A DNA stretch of 64,000 bases, taken from Leguminivora glycinivorella (Eukaryota; Arthropoda; Insecta; Lepidoptera; Tortricidae). The stretch is from contig NC_062991.1 of NCBI RefSeq assembly GCF_023078275.1, positions 3,348,001 to 3,412,000 on the forward strand, in the 5' to 3' direction. The position numbers were made by a program, and so were the translations under genes. This document shows positions 41,126 to 54,530 of this stretch, piece by piece (position 1 is the stretch's first letter; each line of letters opens with the position of its first letter). Under the pieces are notes generated by a model. The model saw nothing but the letters and a program-made list of their open reading frames with translations. It had not been told where the DNA came from and searched no databases.

Positions 41126-41799
41126 AAATCACAAACATCGGGGGCAATTATTTTAATAACAATTATTTAAGCAGCAATTATGATTATTTCCAGTAAAAAT
41201 TACACAAAATAGTGATAAATTGCTGCAAAAATAAATTGAAAAGTGCCCGAAAGATGGCACCTATTTTTTTAAATTTTAAATTATAGTCTAGTTTCACTAA
41301 ACTTACATATTTAAATGCTGCGAATATTTTTTTGGAATGATTTAAAATCACAAGCCTTGATATTTGAAAAAAAAAACTACAGTATGCTTCAATAGTCATA
41401 AGTATTTTTTATAAAATTTATGTAACTGAAGCATTCTGTATATAGCTCATTAAATAATTAACGGATAATTTCACAAAAAATAATAAAATATTTACATCCA
41501 TCTAAACTATAGTAATTGTACGTATAAAGTTGTCTAACAAACTTAAACGTCTTTTTATACCTATCTAAATTTCATAGAAATATATAGTTAAATATAAATA
41601 AGACTAAAATAAATTAAACTGTATACTCGTATACGTCAATTCCAAAAGCACCATTTTTCATTCAACACATTCAAAATATCAAAAATAAAATAAAATTATT
41701 GGTCATAAATAAACTAATATAAAAAATAACTGCTGGACTTTTAACTTATTCAATAAATAAATACGCGGTTTTTTTAACTTTTCTTTTAGGGCCGTTTGC

Positions 41800-41925
41800 A
41801 CCAAACCGTCTGTCACAGTTAAAGCATTCGTTAAATTTTATTGTATGGGAAGTTCCATAAACCTTATCTGCTGCGTGACGATGATGTGTCCGTTAATGTG
41901 GTTGATGCAACTGGCCCTTAGTTTT
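41800..41925. mobile_element. Copy of the 7465-7595 repeat
   Basis: AGGGCCGTTTGCACCAAACC, TTGTATGGGAAGTTCCATAA and GTTGATGCAACTGGCCCTTA. Both ends are weakly inverted (GGGCC...TTGCACCAA / TTGATGCAACTGGCCC). Confidence 0.75.
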
Positions 41926-42431
41926 TCTACGGAATAGGTTTATTTTCTTATAAGAATACATTTTAACTTTTTTTGTAATGTGTAAAATTGACTAGATCAT
42001 TATTTTACGTGCAACTTATTGTACAACTTTTTTTGACTAAAAAATGGCTTCTTCTAGCAAAATATTACATATTATGTATTACTGTCCAAGCAGTGATAAA
42101 GCGTTAAATTATGCCTAAATCTTATAATACTGAAGGTGGTTTTCAGTTTTAAATGCCACTGGTTCCACCAGAGTAAGCGACGAGCTATCGGCGTTAAATA
42201 CGAACAAACTCTGTCAAACAAATCTGTCAGTAAATAAAAATAAAAAAAACTATATGCATCCTTTTCTTTAGGGTGCTAGAGAAAAAGATACCTATAGTTT
42301 TCTTTGTTCTTATTTACTGACAGACTTGTTTGACAGATTATAGTAGCTCCCGTGTGAATAAAAGAGACACGATGATAGCGAGAGCGAGTTATAGTTCGTC
42401 GCCGAGCGATGAACTAAAATCTTGCCGATAG

Positions 42432-43815
42432 CTTTTTTTTTATATAAATGGGCTTACTCTTGACCACAGACTAGCCAAAGGCAAAGACGTGGCCTACGAT
42501 GGCGTGAGCTCGCCCAGAAGATGCCTGTTCGTGTTCACTCTTGATTTGAAGGTTGCCGTTGCTCATTGCTTACTGGCTTCTGGTGGGACTAGTGCCTATA
42601 TTACAGTATGCGCAAGTTGTGGTTTGTATAAAACATTAAAAAATAAGAAAACTATTTTTTATGAGTCGGAAACAAAACAAAAAAATTCAGAAATCTGAAA
42701 TTTCTATTTTTTTTATGTGTAAACACACAAAAAATTAAAAAAAAAAAAAAAACTGAAATTTCTATTTTCTACACATAAAAAAAAATATTTCAGATTACTT
42801 CATAGTAGATTACGGTACGTATTTTGAAATTTTTCCGGAGGCATAAATATAGTTTTATTCAGCCAAATATTTCTTCTGATATATTTACTTCATTGAAATA
42901 TATGGAAAATATAAAAAAAATGGGATAGATACATTTGTCACAATTTATGCGCACCGGAAGACTTACTTTGTGCTACATACAAGAAAAATCAAGAGAGTTT
43001 AATTAAAAAATACTGTAAGTCATAAAATAAAAGGGTTTAAAAAAGAAAATCGCATTTGGTGAATTATTCAATAAATATGAATATCAAAACCACAAAATGG
43101 ACATTGTATAATGAAATCGGAATAAGCCACAACATTGCTATAGTTATGAATAAATATTACAAGCTATTTATTATATTTATTTATTTATCTGTTGTCATTA
43201 ACCTGGATATTTGTGTGATCATCATCGATCACCAATTTTTGTAAACTGTGAAATGACAGCAGGGTCCCCTACCACTGTATAATTCTATATCACTCCCTAT
43301 AAGATAAATAAAATCTAAGAAAAACGTACCCCCGAAACATCTTTGAACATTGTCACACCTCGGACACTGGCGATCAAATACATGAGAGGCGCGTTCCTAG
43401 CACACAGTCTAAGCTCGTGTAGGTGAACGCGTACTATGCTTGTATGAGTGAAATATGACAGGTCGACTGTCTGCGTTATTGACATGCGGTAACTGTGAGG
43501 TAACCGAGAGGGGGTGGGCGGCACTTTCAGCGGGGAGCGGCAGTGGCCATACTGAACAATTACTCTTTATTATACTGTGACATTGTAGTCCTCAATAGTG
43601 TAGTTATGATAGTGTTTACTAGATGTCGCTAACAAACGAAGGTACGATGCGTAGTATGCCCAAATCCTTTATTAGTTCTTTAGCACTCGGTTAATACTGA
43701 ACCGTTTTTTTTGCAGTTTTATTTCAGGCATCTTCTGGGCGAGCTCACTCCATCGTAGGCCACGTCTTTGCCTTTGGCTAGTCTGTGGCCAAGAGTAAGC
43801 CCATTTATAATAATA
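42432..43815. mobile_element. Two inverted LINE tails 1.2 kb apart
   Basis: 42443-42527 and 43725-43809 are almost exact reverse complements (AATGGGCTTACTCTTGACCA, GTGGCCTACGATGGCGTGAG, CGCCCAGAAGATGCCTG). A poly-T precedes the left copy and a poly-A follows the right one, so each is a LINE 3' end pointing outwards. Repeat J (43352-43580) sits between them. Either two independent insertions or an inverted duplication. Confidence 0.75.
43352..43580. repeat. Dispersed repeat family J
   Basis: CACACCTCGGACACTGGCGA to GCGGCAGTGGCCATACTGAA, same orientation as 21660-21900. Confidence 0.8.
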
Positions 43816-43931
43816 AAAAAAAAAACGCTACTATAACCGTCTGCTGTCAATTTCACATAACCTCAATTTATTCTGGTTTGGCAACAGATGCTAGTATTGA
43901 AACTTTCTCACTAGTTTTATTAGATAGTTTC

Positions 43932-44093
43932 TCACTTGGTGTCCTGAGTGGTGAGTTTGGCCGTCTCACTGTCGCTGGGGGGCGCGGGTTCGCTTCCCGC
44001 GCGGACCATGGCGGGGGGAGGAGTGGTGGGGGGCGCGGGGCGGGTAGCCAGTGTTAGGACTCCGGAGTTTACGTCTTCTATGGCTTTACGGAG
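43932..44093 (-). CDS. ClC-a: ClC exon (last): end of CBS2 and tail
   Basis: Acceptor tttgcag. It reads LRKAIEDVNSGVLTLATRPA, a proline-rich stretch, then SDSETAKLTTQDTK and TGA. LRKAIEDV closes CBS2; the rest is a disordered tail. Confidence 0.92.
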   Translation of the reverse strand, partial: LRKAIEDVNSGVLTLATRPAPPTTPPPAMVRAGSEPAPPSDSETAKLTTQDTK

Positions 44094-47000
44094 CTGCAAA
44101 ATAGTAAATAAATAATTATTATTGACATATTCTTACTGAACTATACTGTGATTAACCGTGTTACCCTTGTTAAGTCTGGTTACGTCTTAAATAATTTTTA
44201 GTCATTATTGTTTCTTCAGCGTAGAGCTGCAAAAAATAATGTAAATAAATAAAAGGTAAAACTTATTTTTTGAAATAAACATTTTTATTATTTATTCTTA
44301 CACAAATAGTTTTTTAGTAAACAGAAACTCAGAATCAATTTGAAATGGCAAAAATACTGCTTTAAGTATGACTTGAAGTCAAGGCATGTTCAAATCTCGA
44401 GGTAATTTTTCCACTATTTTATTTTCACACTAATTTAAGAGAGATCACATCTGCCAACTAGCTGGCGATAACTGGATGCGGATGGCAATGGACCGAAAAA
44501 CGTGGAGGAATGGAGAGGAGGCCTATGTCCGAAGACGGGCGCTTTAAAGGCTATAGATAGATAGGTAGATATTTAAAAATATTTTAAGCTTACTCACGTA
44601 CGTGAGTAACCCGCTTAAAATATTTTTAAATATGTATGAGTCTCACGGGAGTTTTATAGATAGGTAGATATAATATTGTAACAATGTCTTTTGTAAAAAT
44701 AACCATAAAATTAAAATTTTGAAAAAACCCCCGACCGCGACATACTTAGTAGACCGATTTTCATGAAACATAACACTCCCGACTAACTCAGCGATCAGAC
44801 AAAAAAAAACGAAATCTAAATCGGTTCATCCGTTCGGGAGCTACGATGCCACAGATAGACACACACACAGACAGACATACAAACAAACAGACAGACAGAC
44901 ACACGTCAAACTTATAACACCCCGTCGTTTTTGCGTCGGGGGTTATAAAAGTAACTTCTGAACCGATTCTTGAGCAATGAAAAATATAATATGCATGAGG
45001 GAATATAAAGGTAATTTACCTCTTGTAGCGAGACGACGCCTATAAGCCTGCCTATGGCTGTGACGTAGGCTCTGCTCACTCCCAACGTCGAAAACAGTGA
45101 GTGGACCTGAAATTCAATACATTAATTATACTACTACTACTGGCCTTAGCGTCTATTTCAGACGATTTATGGTGCAATGTCCGAGAGACATCGCTTTTGA
45201 TGACTAAAGAGACCTATGCGACAGCGACATATTTTACCACATAGCTGACAAGGGAAGCTTGCAACCGATTGCGACGTTCCGCAATGGTGTCTTCTTTCCC
45301 TCTTGTCAGCAAGTGACGCAAACCAGGTCTCATCGACGAACTTGCGACCATCTCTAACGCACTTTAGCCACTCCGCAAGCTTCTCCCAGTTTTGGTAGTC
45401 GATTTTAAAGGCTGCCAAGTCCCTCTTGACGCAGTCTTAATTAATACAGCTTTTCTTATAAAGGTACTCCAAAACCAAACGTGACAGAATTTTTTGACGT
45501 ATGCCGATCTGAGTCGTGAAAAGTTTGATTATTTCATTCTCAATCACGCTTTTCATTACCCTCTGAATCGCGATTCACAATTTCTAAGTAGAGATGGGCC
45601 GAATATTCGGTAAATATTCGGTATTCGGCATATTCGGCAAGATTTTCAATGTTCGTATTCGGCCGAATAGTTCGGTTGCATTGCCGAATATTTACCGAAT
45701 AAACAAAGTACATAACTAATGAAGATATTACGTATTCCATTGGATAATAAGCTCCTATTTTAGTAGCTTTCTAAGGAACTACTAAAAAGAGATAATTGCC
45801 TATGCGTCAAAATATAAATACAAAGTTGAAAAAATCGTAGTTTAATTTCTAAGGATTGAACGAGACGTTAAACTTTTGTGTTGCTTGTTTCGAGCGACAT
45901 ATTTGGAATCATTTGGAGTGGAGACCCTCCGTGCCTGATGATGGGTCTCCAAAATGACTCGAAACATGTATATAGTATACGCGATGTAGGGTTTTTCCTA
46001 GGGTTGCAAAAAACGGTTTTTTTTCTGGCTTGAAAAAAAACATGAAAAAAAACCGTGAAAGAAAATTTTTTTCTGGAGTATGTTTTTTTTCTAAAGGGTG
46101 AAATTTCAAATATTTCAAAACAGTTAATACTTTTATACGGTTTTTTAGACTTTATGTTAACTATTAAACGAATTTAATTTAATAACTTTAATTTCTGGTT
46201 TTATAAAACCAACTTTTACACAATCTGTAGTTAGTAGTTGTCGCTATTTACTGTTGGCAACACCACCGCCTCTCCACGCTCCACGCCGCATCGGGGATTC
46301 CCCAATAAACGTTTGCATACTGAATGTTTATCGAATTAAAATATACTTTATTGTTATTGAAACGTTACAAATCACGAAAAACCGTTATTGTCGTATTATT
46401 TGATCATCTGAAAAAATACCATATTTAGAAAAAAAACCATGGTGCTTGGTTTTTTTTCATGTTTTTTTTTTCATAATTCTGAAAAAAAAAACATTTGGTT
46501 TTTTTTCTATTTGCAACCCTAGTTTTTCCAAACCCATTGATACACAATCGGCTCTAGAGGGCCAAAAATCGCTCGCTAGTATGAAGGCGGTTACTCGTCC
46601 ATATGCATTGTTATATATTGAAACTAGTAATTATTTAATTAACTATATTTATTCAATATCATTTTGTAACAAGCTACATGACAACTGTGTATGAAAAACA
46701 ATTGCCTTACAGAAGACCGCAGCCAAATAGCACTAGACCCTACTCATAGTGTTGTGTTCCTGCCGGTGAGTAAGGCTGCCAGAGCTCAACGAGGGTGCGG
46801 GGTGCTGACGACGGGAGGACTTACGGAACTAATTTGTTCCGTCTATTGAGTTGAGTTGAGTCGTCGGCATATCCTTTGAACTTGTACACTCCTTTTTGTT
46901 GTGTACTTATACTTAACACAGCAAAGGGGAATGTACAAGTTTCTAATGGGGTGGCAACGCGCATGTGACACTCTGAGTTGCAGGCGTCCATAGGTTACGG

Positions 47001-50000
47001 TGACCGCTTTCCATCAGGCGGACCGTATGCTTGTTTGCCACCGACGTAGTATAAAAAAAAAATGAGTTCGGTTGACATTCACATCGTTCTGTAAAGTCTA
47101 GAACCATAGACCCAAGAGAAGAGTTCCGTTCCTCACGTGCTTGTTTATACTAACGAGCTATTTTTTTGTCGACGAAAGCGGATTCCGCGTCGATTTTTTT
47201 TTGGGGCGACCCTTACGGCTCAGCTACGACATTGGTCTAAGCGCGACAGCGGTGAGCGGCAGCCATACATTGGAGAGAGACACAGCGATGGGACTTTTCA
47301 TTCACACGTATGGCAGCCGCTCACCGCTGTCGCGCTTAGACCAAGGTCGTGGCTGGGCCGTTACCGTGAGCACATCCGTATTATTCAATGTTTGATTGAA
47401 CGAGATTTATAAAATGAGTAATGTACCTTGAGCAAGGAGGTCCTCTCGACTAGCTGGAAGGGCGCAGGGTCGATATGGCATGTGTAGAGACTAGTTTCGT
47501 CCTCATAATCCGTTTCGTCCAATTGCTGTAAAGAAATAGGTAAATGAATACAGTATAAAACATGATAAAATTCAAATTACTGCTGCGATTAAAACTGCAC
47601 GAGGCCATGCGCTTGGCGAGGAACAGACGCCTATGGAGGGACCTAGTCTTCAACAGAATGACATGATGTCACGATCCTCAGCATTGAGGGAACGACTTAG
47701 AAAACATGAGCACAACTTGCCTTGTCGCGCGCGAGTTCATAGATCAAGCGCGACTTCAAGTATGGACTCACGCGCGACAAGGCAAGCTGTGCTAGAGGGG
47801 GGAGACTAGAGCATGAAGAACCAGTGCCGGTTCCAGGAATTTCATTTCCCGGTTCTAATCTCTAAATGTAATTTCAGTTCAACTTGTAAATTGACGTGTA
47901 AAAGTGCCCCTGTGGCCTATTTGCTGAATAAATGATTTGTAATTTGTAATCTAAGTGGGACTGGAACTTCGCCACCACGAAATCCCCGGGATTTCCCGAG
48001 AAATCGAGAAGCGGGCAGTACCTGGAGAATGTCGTATCCAAGACAATCAGGATCTGTTCAGTACAAGGTTGGGGCTGTACATCAGAGCTTTTTTACATGT
48101 AATAAGCAGCTTAAGCAAACGCTGTACATTTACTAAGATTTTCTAATATAAAATAGGGACCTTGACTGTAGTGAAAAATAAAATATTTTATACCATGCAC
48201 GAAATAAAGCATCAGATAATTATAAGAAAAACCTGGACAGAAACTATTTTTAAGTCCAATTTCTATTTAATAAGTCAGATAGAAATATATAAAGTAATTG
48301 AATTGACCGTGACGTCACTCAATTCGATTTCATATTAATTCCATATTAGCAAGTCGTTCAAATTCGTTTTGACAGTTCTTAAAAACAAGCTGATTTGACT
48401 AGGAGGCAAGTAGCCTATTACTCTGAAATACTGAGGAGTGACGTCACGGTCAATTCATTTACTTTATATCTTTCTCTTTGACTTACTAAATATAAATTAT
48501 GTTTGAACATAACTACTGTCCATATATTTCTTCTAATTATATGGTGCTTTATTTCGTTCACTGCATAAAATATTTTTATTTTAAGTATAGGAAACTAGCC
48601 TATTGTAAATGCCTAGTTACTACGCGGTGTTTAAAACTATTTATTTGCACATATTCAGTTGTTTCCATATATTAACGACGGTTATAAGTAATGAACAGAT
48701 TAATCGGGTTAAAAGTAACATGTCCGTGGGGTCAAAAGTGACACTTACCATATCTCTCTTACGAGCAATTTGAAGCATGCGGTCGAAGTCTATCTCCTTC
48801 CCCATCTCTAGTTGTTCCCACGCCTTCTGGTCTTCGGGAGACATGTCACACACTCGTTCACGGGGCTAAAAGTAACAAAATTATTAAATTAAGCCAATAT
48901 CTTCATTGTGTGAATATTTTATATTAAGTATATTTCGTTAATGAGGAGGCACACTGACATTTCGTCACTACTTTAAAAACAACTTGTATCTTCGTCTGTC
49001 AATGAAAAGAAAATTGTAGTAAGTATGTATGGAATGCATATAGACTTACTGCGTTTTAACTTTGAGGAGCAACGTGAGATACGAGATTTTTTCAAAGTAG
49101 TGACGATTTTATCCCGCCAGGAGGCGCCTGTGCAAGTGCGTAGGCACAGTATAATAAAGAGTACTATCGTACAGTATGGCCACTCCCGCTCCCCGCTGAA
49201 AGTGCCGCCCACCCCCTCTCGGTTACCTCACAGTTACCGCCGGTCAAAAACACGAACAGTCGACCTGTCATATTTCACTCATACAAGCATAGCACGCGTT
49301 CACCTACACGAGCTAAGACTGGGTGCTAGGAATGCGCCTCTTTCAATAATATATTTGATCGCCAGTGTCTGAGGTGTGGCGTAGGTATGTCACTGTCATT
49401 CACAACACAACCTGTCACTATTAATAGGTTAACGTTATTTCATATGTGAGAGGGAGAAAAAATATCTTCTCGCTCTCACGAGAGGCTCATGGGAGCCTGA
49501 GGTCCGCTCTGACAACTAATCCAGCAGTCTTATTCTTTATCTGTGCAAAAGTCGTCTTAAGGTAGTGTGGTCATAACCTTTCAGGGTGGCTCCTCATTAA
49601 GGAAGTTGAAGAAAATAGTTTTTGTTTTATTTATTTAAGAAAGAAACAAATGGTCTTTAAAAAAAATTAGTACATAGAACTAGTATTTTTAAAATCTAAA
49701 ACTGGAGTTTCATTTATCTTATACTTTTAAACGAGCAATTCTTGTATATTTATTTATTTATTTATTTATACCGACGATCTCGGAAACCGCTCTAACGATT
49801 TCGCTGAAATTTGTTATGTGGGGGTTTTCGGGGGTGAAAAGTCGATCTAGCGTAGCCTTAGATCCCGGAAAACGCGAATTTTCGAGTTTTCATGAGTTTT
49901 TCTTTCGCGTTAGTAAACGTAAAATATGGTCGTTAGTTTCGCCGCGCGCGCATCGATTCCGCTTAGCTCAGTCGTACGAGGTCGGTCTAAAGTACGCAGA

Positions 50001-53000
50001 TAGATCGTAGGTGTCAGGGTTTCGAATCCCGGCCAGAAATTAAGTTTTTGTTTTGTCTTTTTTTTTGTTTTTGTATTTATAAGAGTTTTTTTTATCTAAA
50101 GACGTGATATATTAAAATAGAACCGAGTGAAGCTCGGTCGCCCAGATATTGTTTTAAATACAAAATAGCTCTAATGAAATTATGCAACATGGCGCGTAGT
50201 CATATTTTTAGTCAGGTCCCGTAGCCGAATGGCATTTCTGCGACGCCACCGAAACGCCGCAGAAAGTTACGGCTCAGCCACGATATTGGTCTAAGCGCGG
50301 CAGCGGTGAGCGGCAGCCATACATTGGAGCGAGACACAGCGATGGGACTTTTCATTCGCACTTATGGCTGCCGCTCACCGCTGTCACGCTTAGACCAATG
50401 TCGTGGCTGGGCCGATAGGCTGGCTCTGTCGCGCCAATACGCAAGAGCGATAAAGATAGATAGCTTACGAAAGAGATATTATCGTGAGCGTTTCTGCATT
50501 CAGCTAAAGATATTACGTACCAGTTGTACTTTCTTGTTGATGCTGGGACTCCTGGCTAGTCCTGGAGAGAGCTGGCCGCCTTCTAAACCACCTTCCACAT
50601 CTTGAAGAAGCGTAGATCGCTTGAAGATAGCTTCAAAAGCGGCACGGATTCTGTGAACATTATTAAATGTTTATAATGAAAAAAAATATCTAGCAGAAAC
50701 CCAGAATTTAGACGTTCCAAAAAGTTCGAGTCCTATTTGTGTTTTTTTTTTCATTATTTTTTAATTTAAATCATAATTTATTGAAAATGATTTTTAAACG
50801 GCAACATACAATCTGCATGCTAAGAGTTAAAGACAAAGAAAAGGAAATCGAACAAAAATTCGTGTGTTCGAAAAAAATTGTGTTTTATATACAAATAAAT
50901 GCCTTATAGAATCCGATCTATACACTAAGGCCTGATTTGGACGGAGTGCGAACTCGCGTCTGATTTTAGTTACATTGCGGGCTGTTGAGGTTACATACAA
51001 TTTTGCACAGCCATTAATGTAATAAAACTCGTATACGAGTTCTCGTACCGTCTAAATGGGCAAGCTAAATGGTCGCGCACCGTGCGGTTTCAGAGGAATT
51101 TCCTCCCGCGGACGCGCCGGCTGTGGAATGAGCTCCCTGCCGAGGTATTCCCGATGAAATACAGTATGGGGTTCTTCAAAAAAGGAGTGTACAAGTTTCT
51201 AATGGGTCGGCAACGCGCACCCTTTGAGTTGCAGGCGTCCATAGGTTACGGTGACCGCTTTCCATCAGGTGGACCTGTTTACCACCGACGTGGCATTTAA
51301 AAATATAAATGGGCCCTAAGTGTATAGCCTGAATGGACGCTCGCAGCGGAGCGTTCGACGTGGCGTGCAGTGGGGCGGGCGAGCGTGCGGCCACCTTATG
51401 CAGCGTCGACTCAGGACACTTGTACGAGCTTCTATTGTTTGATATGCACGCCGCACACTCCGCCTCACTGCACGCCCAATATGAGCGAGCACACAACCCT
51501 TACACTAAGCCAGACCGGTGGAGCATCACAAGAGGCGAGTACTCACCGAGTTTCGGCACCAGTAACGGTGGTGTACGAGAATTTTCCGAATTTGGAACAC
51601 CCCAATTAGCGTAAGTTAACAAAAATTGCTCTGCTCGCTTGCTGCCTATATCATTTCTATATCAAAAGTTGTGAACACGTACCGAGTTTCGGCGCCAGTG
51701 ACGGTGGTGTAGACGGATGGAGTTGTTGGCGTGAGCGGTTGAGGCGACCCTAAGCCGCGGGTCAGTGTGAAGGAATTGGTCTTCTTCAGGATTGACTTCG
51801 GGCGGAATAGTTGTCCAGGCGCTAGAAATAAATACGTTTTTGCAAATTATTTAAATTTTTGTGGCGTAGGCGAGAGGCTGGCAACCTGTCACTGCAATGT
51901 CACAATTTGGATTTCTTTCAACCCCTTTTTGCCAAGAGTGGCACTGAAACTTAGTAGTTCATGTGCTCTGCCTACCCTTTTATGGGATACAGGCGTGATT
52001 ATATGCATGCATGCATATGCATTAAAATTTTTACATTTGTCTTCTGAAGATTAACTGTTCATTACACGTGTTGTTTCTCGCATCTGTATAAATATTTTTT
52101 TTCAGTACAGATGGTGTTTTTTTTACGCACTAGTGCGAGAAGTGGTTCATTATATGTCAGGTCGAAACTTCGGAGGTCCATCTGTACTGAAAAACGTCGT
52201 TCGATACACGTGCGAAAAGGAAATTCGTAACTCGTGTCGATTTAAAACACTTCCTTCGGTCGTGTTTTAATTTATCGCCACTCGTTTCGAATTTTCTCTT
52301 TTTCGCACTTGTATCGAAATGTATTTTATAACCCTCATAAGTAAAAAAGAATCGCTAAACCTCAATGAGTTTGACGGAGTCTTTTTTTAGAGATTGGCAC
52401 TGAAAAAGTAATTTAACAATGCATTTCAAATGTATAAGAAATAAATATATAATTTAATGTTTTTAACCCCCGACGCAAAAACGAAAGTTTGATGTGTCTG
52501 TCTGTGGCATTGTAGCTACCGAACGGATGAACCGATTTAGAATTGTTTTCTTTTTGTTTGAAAACTGAATTAGTCGGGAATGTTCTCAGCCAATGTTTGA
52601 TGGAAATCAATCTACTATACATACATACATACAATCACGCCTGTTTCCCAGAGGGGTAGGCAGAGATCACTGATTTCCATTTACTACGATTCTGACAAAC
52701 CACTTTCGCTTCAAACACTTTCATAACGTTTCTCATACACGCTCGTCGGTTTCGAGTACTTCTGACCTGGCTTTTTTGCAACCATCAACTATGTCATTTG
52801 TATTTCAAAATTTAAATTTTATTTCTTAAAAAAAAACTATAGTTACCTGGTATAAGTCCCTCCTGGTCCTTGGTAGTGAGCGACGACCCTCTCGTCATGC
52901 CAGGCGCGCCGGGCGGCCGCAGGCCTAGCATATCCGGCGCCGGTGTCACCTGAACAACAAATATTTTGTGAACCAAACAAAATGGTAAATTAAAACCCCC

Positions 53001-54491
53001 ACACCCCCTTTCTTCCCGTGGATGTCGTGAAGGCGACTATGGGATATGGGTTAAATTGTGGCGTAGGCGAGAGGCTGGCAACCTGTTACTGCAATGCCAC
53101 AGTTTCGTTTTCTTTCAACCCCTTATTTGCCAAGAGTGGCACTGAAGCTTTAGTAGTTTCATGTGCTCTGCCTACCCCTTTATGGGACACAGGCGTGATT
53201 GTATGTATGTATGTAAAATGAAAAAAAAAATATTTTTCCAATAGGCATATTGCAATGCGCATAATTATGAACGTCAAATAAAGCTACGCCGGCTCTAACC
53301 CTACGCCTCAGTCTCGCAGGCTGAGGCGTACCCATTTCCATTGTGGATACCCCCTCCCTACTAAGGGTAGTAGGGAGAGGGTATCCACAATGGGACCGGC
53401 AAGAAACTCGGAGGGCTACTTCATTTCAAAACATTACATCTTATAATTAACATGCATTTAATAACAAAATACAATTTAACATGTAAGAAATCAATAATCA
53501 TGGTTAAAATAAGTACTCGTAAAATTGCTACTCGCCAATATGTACAGTCAACAAATTGGAACCCTAGGCCACTGTAGAACTATGTCATAGTGACATTATA
53601 AACCAGATTTTAACAAATCTCTTACTGCTTGTTATTTTGACATGGTTGTAGAGTGGCCTGGGGTTTCAATTGGTTGACTGTACCTACTACAATATACATC
53701 GACGCACTCATCATTAGTTCTTTGGTCTTACCTCGAATCGGGACGGTCGTCTCGCGCGTCGTTCCGTCTCTTTCCTTCTCAGCTCAGCCTCGCGATGCCA
53801 CAACGCTGCCACCTGCAGCCGTCTCTCTCTACCGACTTGTTGTTCTATGACCTTGACTAGCTCCCAGCGGTGGATGGACCCTAGGAGGACCATGGAAGTC
53901 GGGCTGTCCACTAGCGGGAAACTTTTTATTGCCTGGAAAATAAACGAGTTTTCATTTCTCATTCTCAAAAATGCACCTTTATGTCGTGCGTAGATATTTG
54001 ACGTCCGGTCTGGCTCAGTCGGTAGTGACCCTGCCTGCTAAGCCGCGGTCCTGGGTTCGAATCCCGGTAAGGGCATTTATTTGTGTGATGAGCATAGATA
54101 TTTGTTCCTGAGTCATGGATGTTTTCTATGTATCTAAGTATGTATTTATCTATTTAAGTATGTATATCGTCGTCACTTAGCACCCATAGTACAAGCTTTG
54201 CTTAGTTTGGGGCTAAGTTGATCAGATCAATACACAGATTCTGTGTAAGGTGTCCCAATATTTATATTTATTTATTTATAGACATAGACATTTTATTAAT
54301 AATATTATAAATATTACACGTTCATCAATAAAATTATTTAACAGCAATTATATTAAGATTAATTCAGTCTAATTATAATTTATATAAGTGAAAATATCAT
54401 TATTTCTTGCAATCTAAGTGACAAGCGGCAACAACGGCATAAATGTCCATTTTTAACCCCGCGAAAACGACGGGGTGTTATAAGTTTGACG

Positions 54492-54530
<39 letters not shown>

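Noticed and set aside
44874..44907. CRISPR-like or regulatory repeat of CAGACA units (also at 25620-25685 and 54500-54545)
   Set aside because: It is the internal microsatellite of the (GTCT)n mobile element, found at the same place in each copy.
47137..47412. Overlapping 84- and 91-codon frames
   Set aside because: Produced by the family B palindromic MITE; the same sequence occurs at 50269-50414 in another context.
51176..51614. Several overlapping frames of 79-106 codons
   Set aside because: They overlap a LINE tail and intron sequence of the ClC gene, with no conserved domain and no splice support.
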